A stretch of 64,000 nucleotides of DNA from Deltaproteobacteria bacterium (GTDB lineage: Bacteria > Desulfobacterota > Desulfobacteria > Desulfobacterales > UBA5852): positions 310,001-374,000 of the forward strand of contig JAHLLS010000001.1 in NCBI GenBank assembly GCA_020444045.1. Reading direction: 5' to 3'. Within the stretch, counting starts at the first letter, position 1; every line of letters begins with the position of its first letter. The notes beneath the pieces are model-generated. The model was not told the DNA's origin, did not search any database, and saw only the letters and a program-made list of their open reading frames with translations. Made by a program: the position numbers and the translations under genes. Positions 58,296 through 64,000 of the stretch are shown one piece after another.

Positions 58296-61200
58296 ATGAC
58301 CTTTTTAGCTGATTTCCATATTCACTCCCGTTTTTCGCGAGCGACCTCCAAGACGCTCGATCTGGAGCGCCTCCATATTGCCGCGCAATGTAAAGGGCTT
58401 GCGGTGGTGGGCACGGGAGATGCCACCCATCCCGGATGGTTTGCTGAGATAAAAGAAAAACTGGTGCCCGCCGGTGACGGCCTTTTGCGGCTGAACGACA
58501 CCCTTGCCCAGGCGTGCAGCACACGGGTGCCCGCCCGTTGCCGCGCTGAAGTCCATTTCATGCTGGTGTCGGAAATCAGTAATATTTACAAAAAAAATGA
58601 TAAAACCCGTAAAAACCATAATCTTGTTTTTTTGCCCTCCCTGGACGCAGCGGAACGGTTCAACCGGCGCCTCGATGCCATCGGCAACATCCGGTCGGAC
58701 GGCCGTCCGATTCTGGGCCTGGATGCCCGGGATCTGCTTGAAATACTCCTGGAAGTGGATGAGCGGGCGTTTCTGGTGCCGGCTCATATCTGGACGCCCT
58801 GGTTTTCCCTGCTGGGGTCCAAATCCGGTTTTGACAGCCTGGAAGAATGTTTTGAAGATCTGTCCGGGCACATCTTTGCCGCCGAAACAGGGCTTTCTTC
58901 AGACCCGGCCATGAACCGTTTGGTTTCCAGCTTGGATCGTCTCACCCTCATCTCCAATTCGGATGCCCATTCCGCAGCCAAACTGGCGCGTGAAGCCAAT
59001 ATTTTCCATTGCGCTCCAGGTTATAGCGCGATTCGTGCGGCGCTGGAGAACCCCCAGACGAATCAGTTCGGTGGCACCATCGAATTTTACCCCGAGGAGG
59101 GAAAATACCATCTCGATGGCCATCGTAAATGCGGCGTCCGCCTGACGCCGGCTGAAACAAGGGCCTTAAACGGGATCTGTCCGATTTGTGGTCGTTCGTT
59201 GACGGTGGGGGTTTACAACCGGGTCCAGATGCTGGCGGATCGTCCCCCGGAAGCCATTCCGTCATGGCAGCCGCCGTTTGAGAGCCTCGTTCCCCTGCCG
59301 GAAGTCCTGTCGGAGTTGCTCCAGGTGGGTGCGGCCACTAAAACCGTGGCGCGCGCGTACACGTTGGCGCTGGAATCCCTTGGAAATGAGCTTCATATCC
59401 TACGGGATGTGTCGCCGGAGCAGTTGGACCGCACCGGCATTCCCTTGCTGGGGGAAGCGATCCGCCGCATGCGCGCCGGTGAACTGGAGATTCAGGCTGG
59501 ATACGACGGGGACTATGGCCACATTCAGCTTTTCAGCGATTTCGAAAAGCACATCCTTTTCGGACAGCGCCAGCTGTTTCCAGGGGCCCCAATAGGTCCA
59601 TCGGCCGGCAATGTGCCCTCATCCGGAGATATCTCCCGTTTTAATGCCGGTCACGCAGATATGAATGTGTCGCCATACGATGATTTGACACCGCAACAAA
59701 CACCTGTTTTCCGGGAAGATCGGGACAACCGCGATCAACAGCAGGCCATTTCCCACGGGGACGGTCCCTTGCTGATTGTGGCGGGTCCGGGAACCGGCAA
59801 GACCCGCACCGTAACCCATCGCATGGCCCACTTGATACAGGATGGCGGGGTGCCGGCCGGCGCGATGCTGGCCCTGACGTTTACGGAAAAAGCGGCCGGC
59901 GAAATGCGTTCGCGTTTGGAGCAGTTGCTGGATGATGCTTCGACGCTGCCCCTGACCGCCACCTTTCACGCCCTCTGCTGGGCGCTGCTCCGGGAGGAAA
60001 CGCACAAAACCCCCTTTCGCATCATTGACGAAGATGAGCGACTGTTTCTTTTGCAGCGCACCATGCGTCGTTTAACGGGCAACGAGAAAGCGGTAACGCT
60101 GAAACCCCGGGAGCTGCTTGCCCGGATGGTGAATGCCAAGCAGCAACTGAAAGGCCCCGATGCCTATTTCGAGTCGGTTGTGGCCGATACCGCCACCAGT
60201 GTGTTCGCCCGTGTCTACACGGCCTACCAGAAGATGCTGGCCGACCAGCATCTTCTGGATTTCGAGGATCTGATCTTCCGGGTGGTTCGAAGCCTGGAGA
60301 CCGACGACGATTTTCGGACCACATGCCGGAATCGATTTCGCTATGTTTTCGTGGATGAGTACCAGGATTTAAATTACGGTCAATATCGGCTGATACGGGC
60401 CCTGGTGCCGGCTGCCGGCAATCTATGCGTCATCGGCGATCCGGATCAGGCCATCTATGGTTTCCGGGGTTCGGATGTCGCTTTTTTCAACCAATTTGTT
60501 GAAGATTATCCCAGCGCCCGGGTGATTCATCTTACCCGCAATTACCGCTCTACCGAAACCATTTTGGAAGCCTCGTGGCAGGTGATTCGCCAACGTGGCG
60601 GGCCGGACACCGGGCTCGGGGTTCTGGGGTCCCGGCTTTTTTCACGCCTTACCGGGGCGCCCCATGTGGCCGTGGTTGAAATACCGTCGGAAAAGGCCGA
60701 AGCCGTGGCGGTGGGTCAAATCATCGAGAAGGCGGTGGGGGGCGCGGGGTTTCTGGCGATTGACGCCGGCAAGGTCGATTCAACCGCCCTGCACGACTAT
60801 AGCTTCGCCGATTTTGCCGTGCTTTACCGCACCTCGGCCCAGGCCGATGTTTTTTCGGCCATATTCGACCAGGCCGGGATTCCCTACCAAATCGCCAGCC
60901 GCCGCAAGACCTACACCCAACCCCACCTGGCGGCCCTGCTGGCGTTGCTGCGCATCACCACCGGAACGGCGAGTGCGCATGATCTCAACGGTATTGCCCG
61001 TGTGATGAAACCCCGCTTGGATAAAGCGATGGTCATGGCTTTTTTGGACGAAATGGACGCCCGCGGACAGACCCTGCGCCAAGCGCTGGATCAGGCCGAC
61101 CCTGCCGTTTTAAAGGGCGTTGCCCCGCAAAAAAGACAGCGGCTGGGTGACGCGCTGGAAGACCTGAAACAATGGGTCGCCGACTTACAGCCGCTCACGC

Positions 61201-61721
61201 TGGAAGAACAGATTGTTTCCATATCTGAACGCTGGGCGGACCGTCTGGAAGAGCATGACGCCGCCCGGGACAAGGATCTGGTCGCCGATCTGGTGCGACG
61301 GGCGCAGGATTGTCAGGGGGATCCGGAACGCTTTATCAACACCGCTTCCCTGCAAACCGATGCGGATATGGTGCAGGCCCGCATTGAAAAAGTGACCCTT
61401 ACCACCATGCATGCCGCCAAAGGATTGGAGTTTCCGGTGGTGTTTGTGGTGGGGTGTGAAGACGGGTTGATCCCGCTGCGGCGGGACGGTCAGGCGCCCT
61501 CGGATCTGGAGGAAGAGCGGCGCCTGTTTTATGTGGCGCTGACCCGAGCCCGGGAACTGCTTTATTTAACCTGGTCGCGCAAGCGGCGCCTGTACGGGCG
61601 CCAGGAAGCCCGCATCGTTTCCCCCTTTGTGGGCGACATCGAACGGCACCTGTTAAAACACCAGTCCCCGCACGTGTCGGTGACGCCCAAGGCGCAGCAG
61701 GTGCAACTCAAGCTTTTCTAA
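58296..61721 (+). CDS. EndoQ-like PHP endonuclease fused to UvrD-family helicase
   Basis: 1141 residues. The N-terminal part (about 1-400) is a TIGR00375 PHP protein like archaeal Endonuclease Q and B. subtilis YqxK: H8 and H10 in DFHIHSRF, GTGDATHPGW, AETGLSSDP and SNSDAH supply metal ligands. A zinc pair CxxCG near 294-297 (CPICG), with an earlier CG near 277, fits the EndoQ zinc site. The C-terminal 650 residues are a superfamily 1 helicase with Walker A GPGTGKTRT near 495, VDEYQDL near 685, TTMHAAKGLEF near 1037 and FYVALTRAR near 1073. EndoQ cuts 5' to deaminated bases, so the fusion may nick and unwind in one protein. Divergent from rdgC. Confidence 0.85.
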   Translation: MTFLADFHIHSRFSRATSKTLDLERLHIAAQCKGLAVVGTGDATHPGWFAEIKEKLVPAGDGLLRLNDTLAQACSTRVPARCRAEVHFMLVSEISNIYKKNDKTRKNHNLVFLPSLDAAERFNRRLDAIGNIRSDGRPILGLDARDLLEILLEVDERAFLVPAHIWTPWFSLLGSKSGFDSLEECFEDLSGHIFAAETGLSSDPAMNRLVSSLDRLTLISNSDAHSAAKLAREANIFHCAPGYSAIRAALENPQTNQFGGTIEFYPEEGKYHLDGHRKCGVRLTPAETRALNGICPICGRSLTVGVYNRVQMLADRPPEAIPSWQPPFESLVPLPEVLSELLQVGAATKTVARAYTLALESLGNELHILRDVSPEQLDRTGIPLLGEAIRRMRAGELEIQAGYDGDYGHIQLFSDFEKHILFGQRQLFPGAPIGPSAGNVPSSGDISRFNAGHADMNVSPYDDLTPQQTPVFREDRDNRDQQQAISHGDGPLLIVAGPGTGKTRTVTHRMAHLIQDGGVPAGAMLALTFTEKAAGEMRSRLEQLLDDASTLPLTATFHALCWALLREETHKTPFRIIDEDERLFLLQRTMRRLTGNEKAVTLKPRELLARMVNAKQQLKGPDAYFESVVADTATSVFARVYTAYQKMLADQHLLDFEDLIFRVVRSLETDDDFRTTCRNRFRYVFVDEYQDLNYGQYRLIRALVPAAGNLCVIGDPDQAIYGFRGSDVAFFNQFVEDYPSARVIHLTRNYRSTETILEASWQVIRQRGGPDTGLGVLGSRLFSRLTGAPHVAVVEIPSEKAEAVAVGQIIEKAVGGAGFLAIDAGKVDSTALHDYSFADFAVLYRTSAQADVFSAIFDQAGIPYQIASRRKTYTQPHLAALLALLRITTGTASAHDLNGIARVMKPRLDKAMVMAFLDEMDARGQTLRQALDQADPAVLKGVAPQKRQRLGDALEDLKQWVADLQPLTLEEQIVSISERWADRLEEHDAARDKDLVADLVRRAQDCQGDPERFINTASLQTDADMVQARIEKVTLTTMHAAKGLEFPVVFVVGCEDGLIPLRRDGQAPSDLEEERRLFYVALTRARELLYLTWSRKRRLYGRQEARIVSPFVGDIERHLLKHQSPHVSVTPKAQQVQLKLF

Positions 61722-61739
61722 AATAAACGGCGTGGTGGA

Positions 61740-62345
61740 TTAGATTTCAGACCGGATAAAGCGGGCCAGGTCTTGGTAGGTCTGAGCCCCCACCAATCGC
61801 TGCTGGTTCATGACAAACGTTGGCACCGCGGTGATTTCCATAAGCCGTGAGCGCTGCCAGTCCCGGTCGACCACATCCCGATATTGCCCTTGTTCGATGA
61901 CGGTGCGTGCTTCCTGGGGATCGAGATCGACCGACCGGGCGAGATCCATCAACACCGTATCCGCGGCAATGTTTAAACCATGGGCAAAGTAGGCCTTAAA
62001 GACCGCGTTGTGAAAGGCATCTCCCCGGCCGCAGTTTTCGGCCCATTTTCCGAGCTCCTGGGCCCGACGGCTGTTGAAAGTCATCTGGCGGTCCCCAAAC
62101 GGCAGGCCTAATTGTTGGGCGGTATTTCGGAGATGGGTCAGCATTTCCGGTATGTTGATCGGCCGGCCGGCAAAGAGGTCTTCCAGACTTTGGCCGTCTT
62201 CCGGGGTTTCCGGATGAAGTGGAAAAGCCGTCCAGTGCACGTCGATCTTAAATTCCTGCTGCAGTTTTTCAATACGCCCGGTAATGAAATAGCACCAGGG
62301 TCAGATGTAGTCCGAGAAGATTTCCAGGATGTTGCGGTTCGGCAT
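61740..62345 (-). CDS. FrnE/DsbA-family thiol oxidoreductase, likely selenoprotein
   Basis: If the in-frame TGA at 62301-62303 is read as selenocysteine, the protein is 201 residues and begins MPNRNILEIFSDYI-U-PWCYF, so the active site is U15-P-W-C18 in place of the usual CPWC. The ATG at 62345 follows AAGGA. The rest matches FrnE-like DsbA proteins: FPLHPETPEDG, EMLTHLRNTAQQLGLPF, ALFHNAVFKAYFAHGLN-like AFHNAVFKAYFAHGLN, and AVPTFVMNQQRLVGAQTYQDL with the cis-proline. Without readthrough only a 166-residue fragment lacking the active site exists. Possible role: disulfide or selenenylsulfide exchange. Confidence 0.8.
62267..62289 (-). promoter_or_regulatory. SECIS-like hairpin downstream of the UGA codon
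   Basis: On the minus strand, TTTCA and TGAAA pair, then a T-T mismatch, then TAC and GTA pair, closing a CGGGC loop. The loop begins 21 bases after the TGA, in the range of bacterial SECIS elements whose apical loop carries a G for SelB. An alternative hairpin directly after the TGA (CCC/GGG with GGT/ACC) has its loop too close to the codon. Confidence 0.6.
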
Positions 62346-62415
62346 GGTTATTTCCTTTTCGTAGCAGTTGCCGTCACATGTCATGAAGGGGATACAAGCG
62401 GGTGCGCTCGTGCGT

Positions 62416-62610
62416 TCAGGAAGACGATTGAAACACGCGGTATCCACCGGTTAGAATAAAAAGGACCAGGTAAGCCAGGAAGCCGGTCGCGACAGCCGGT
62501 AACACCATGCCCCGCAAAAGTTCCCAGTCCCAGAAATTGGAAAACCCCACCGCCGGTATGCCGATGGCGAAAATCGAGAGGTGAATCATGATTTTTAATA
62601 AACGAGGCAT
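62416..62610 (-). CDS. Small two-helix membrane protein
   Basis: 64 residues with two hydrophobic segments (KIMIHLSIFAIGIPAVGF and GMVLPAVATGFLAYLVLFILTGG). Ribosome site AAGGAG precedes the ATG by eight bases, so the gene is likely real. I recognise no family. It lies between the ATC-hydrolase-like gene and the FrnE-like gene, all on the minus strand. Confidence 0.6.
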   Translation of the reverse strand: MPRLLKIMIHLSIFAIGIPAVGFSNFWDWELLRGMVLPAVATGFLAYLVLFILTGGYRVFQSSS

Positions 62611-62672
62611 GACGGCTTCTCCTTATTGGTGTCCGAAATCCATCTGTTTTTCGACGCCCCCATAGGGCGGTC

Positions 62673-63143
62673 TTATGGTGCCGGCATCAGCGTAAACCGA
62701 AAGTCGCAGGAGGGGGCGCCCTCCATGATGGTCCGGGTCCGCTCCATTTGGATAGCGGGATTGAATCCCCGGGCAAAGGCGGCATCGCGGCAGCAGGACA
62801 GGTGGATGCCCATATCGCGCATGCCGAGACGATCGTACAGTTCGGCGTAGCGGCAGCGGTGAACATCGAATGCAAGCCGGTCGCGGGGAGCGTCGATAAA
62901 TACGACGTCGAGCGCGTCCTCCCGTGCCCATACCTCCCGGACCACCTGTGCAAGATCCGCCAGCGAATGGCTCCCCATGGCGGCGGCCATATGCCGGCCG
63001 GCACTTTCCGCCAGGCTTTGGATGGTCTCGCGGGCGATGGCGATGGCCTGAGGACGACCCATAGCAGCAGCATAGCGGTTAATCAGGGCAACCGCTATGT
63101 TGGCCTCGATTTCCCGCTGCGCAACAAGGGGGATGGTTCGCAT
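62673..63143 (-). CDS. L-2-amino-thiazoline-4-carboxylate hydrolase family protein
   Basis: 156 residues. The C-terminal pattern HLSCCRDAAFARGFNPAIQMERTRTIMEGAPSCDFRF is typical of the ATC hydrolase family (PF14196), where the CDFRF end is conserved. Earlier VVFIDAPRDRLAFDVHRCRYAELY also fits. The original enzyme opens a thiazoline ring toward cysteine; in most bacteria the real substrate is unknown. The gene is 54 bp downstream of proC. Confidence 0.75.
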   Translation of the reverse strand: MRTIPLVAQREIEANIAVALINRYAAAMGRPQAIAIARETIQSLAESAGRHMAAAMGSHSLADLAQVVREVWAREDALDVVFIDAPRDRLAFDVHRCRYAELYDRLGMRDMGIHLSCCRDAAFARGFNPAIQMERTRTIMEGAPSCDFRFTLMPAP

Positions 63144-63197
63144 TATCCAAAGAGCCTTTCTGGTTACAGTTAAATGCGTGTTCGTTTCGGAGGAATA

Positions 63198-64000
63198 TCA
63201 ACCAAGACGGCCGAGTTCTTCGGAGCGACGGGTGGCGGCCTCCACCGCATCCATCAAGGCCGATCGCACGCCGCCGGCTTCCATTTTGTGCAGCGCAGCG
63301 ATGGTGGTGCCCCCCGGCGAGGTGACCATATCCTTCAACTGGCCGGGGTGACGCCCGGATTCCAGGCACATTTTAGCCGCCCCGAGAAGGGTCTGGGCCG
63401 CCAATTCGAGGGCGATGTGTCGGGGCAATCCCATTTTCACCCCCCCGTCCGACAGGGCTTCGATCATCAGAAATCCATAGGCAGGGCCCGATCCCGAAAC
63501 CCCCAGGGCGGCATCCATGAGTTTTTCTTCGATGGAGACGATGCGGGCCACCGGTGCAAAAAGGGCTTCGGCAACAGTGAAGTCTTCATCCCGGGCCGGG
63601 CCGTCGGAAGCCAGCGCCACCATGCCCTCACCAACGAAGACCGGCGTGTTGGGAACCGTCCGGATGATGCGGGTGCCGGCCCCCAGTCCGGCCGCCATGG
63701 CTGCTACCGTCAAGCCTGCCACAATCGATATGACCAGTTTGGTGTCGTCGGTGCGGGGCCCGATGTGGGTCAGGACCGATCCCACCACTTGCGGTTTGAC
63801 CGCCAGTACCAGGATGTCCGCGCCTCCGACCAGTTCGTCGTTGTCCGCCAGGGTGCGGATGCCATAAGTGGACTGCATATATTTCAGCCGCTCCGGCATC
63901 ACGTCGGAGGCGGTGATGTGGTCGGGTTTGACCGCCTCACTTTCCAGCAACCCCCGAATGATGGCTTCGGCCATATTGCCGGCACCGATAAACCCGATCC
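63198..64000 (-). CDS. proC: Pyrroline-5-carboxylate reductase (partial)
   Basis: The gene runs off the right edge; the visible part begins in the Rossmann motif IGFIGAGNMAEAIIRGLLES, and only the first few codons are missing. Further motifs are VNPTCGL-like VLAVKPQVVGSVL, RIIRTVPNTPVFVGEGM and the C-terminal DMVTSPGGTTIAALHKMEAGGVRSALMDAVEAA, which is the ProC signature. It reduces P5C to proline with NAD(P)H. Confidence 0.95.
   Translation of the reverse strand, partial: IGFIGAGNMAEAIIRGLLESEAVKPDHITASDVMPERLKYMQSTYGIRTLADNDELVGGADILVLAVKPQVVGSVLTHIGPRTDDTKLVISIVAGLTVAAMAAGLGAGTRIIRTVPNTPVFVGEGMVALASDGPARDEDFTVAEALFAPVARIVSIEEKLMDAALGVSGSGPAYGFLMIEALSDGGVKMGLPRHIALELAAQTLLGAAKMCLESGRHPGQLKDMVTSPGGTTIAALHKMEAGGVRSALMDAVEAATRRSEELGRLG

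Noticed and set aside
61740..62240. A 166-residue DsbA-like gene starting at GTG 62240, or a pseudogene broken by TGA
   Set aside because: The short version lacks the active site, while reading through the TGA restores the family N-terminus with a good ribosome site; Sec insertion explains it better.

Overview
The window looks like a chromosomal segment of a strictly anaerobic Desulfobacterota (Desulfosarcina/Desulfobacteraceae-like) bacterium. This is inferred from gene content, not from a marker-gene comparison. Pointers are a BzaF-type anaerobic lower-ligand synthase with CobT under a cobalamin riboswitch, a TAXI-type TRAP transporter, sodium-pump decarboxylase subunits, stacked rubredoxin-like ribbons, a likely UGA-encoded selenoprotein, and a high-GC coding style with dense 4-nt gene overlaps. 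Almost all of the window is ordinary chromosomal coding sequence. I saw no insertion sequence, prophage, CRISPR array, tRNA or rRNA.

Layout, left part (1-21.7 kb). The left edge holds the proximal half of an Mrp/Mbh-type cation/proton antiporter operon on the minus strand (mnhE, F, G, mbhD-like, mbhE-like, running off the edge). Next comes a five-gene oligopeptide-type ABC importer (binding protein, two permeases, two ATPases). Facing it are cobT and bzaF on the minus strand, preceded by a cobalamin riboswitch. A DUF4126 membrane protein is divergent from a cluster of dksA-like, PHP phosphoesterase, rnc and an Elp3-like radical SAM gene. A PAS-containing sensor kinase and a NarL-type regulator sit directly upstream of a TAXI binding protein, a fused TRAP permease and a UspA-like protein, which together look like one sensing-and-uptake module.

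Middle (21.7-38 kb). A class A penicillin-binding protein faces a plus-strand run: hisI, hisG, an aminotransferase, engB, era, an ATP-grasp-like protein and a small HNH protein. Then follows a purine/nucleoside-type importer operon (BMP lipoprotein family, two permeases, a Gpt-like phosphoribosyltransferase, a double ATPase). After that come decarboxylase sodium-pump gamma and beta subunits, and a membrane protein with three rubredoxin-like domains.

Right part (38-64 kb) has origin-proximal content. A perfect 16-bp parS sits next to mnmE-jag-yidC-yidD-rnpA-rpmH, followed by rng and a radical SAM/DUF2344 fusion, a DegP-like protease, asnS, an archaeal-type thymidylate synthase, and gyrB-dnaN. 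Upstream of dnaN is an AT-rich spacer with a cluster of near-consensus DnaA boxes. dnaA and recF are not in the usual place. Beyond this spacer is what I read as an RdgC protein split into two adjacent genes, divergent from a 1141-residue fusion of an Endonuclease Q-like PHP protein with a UvrD-family helicase. The two spacers on either side of the split rdgC pair share the half-site GATGTTGT. The right edge holds a FrnE/DsbA-like protein whose catalytic motif reads Sec-Pro-Trp-Cys if UGA is decoded as selenocysteine, a small membrane protein, an ATC-hydrolase-family protein and a partial proC.
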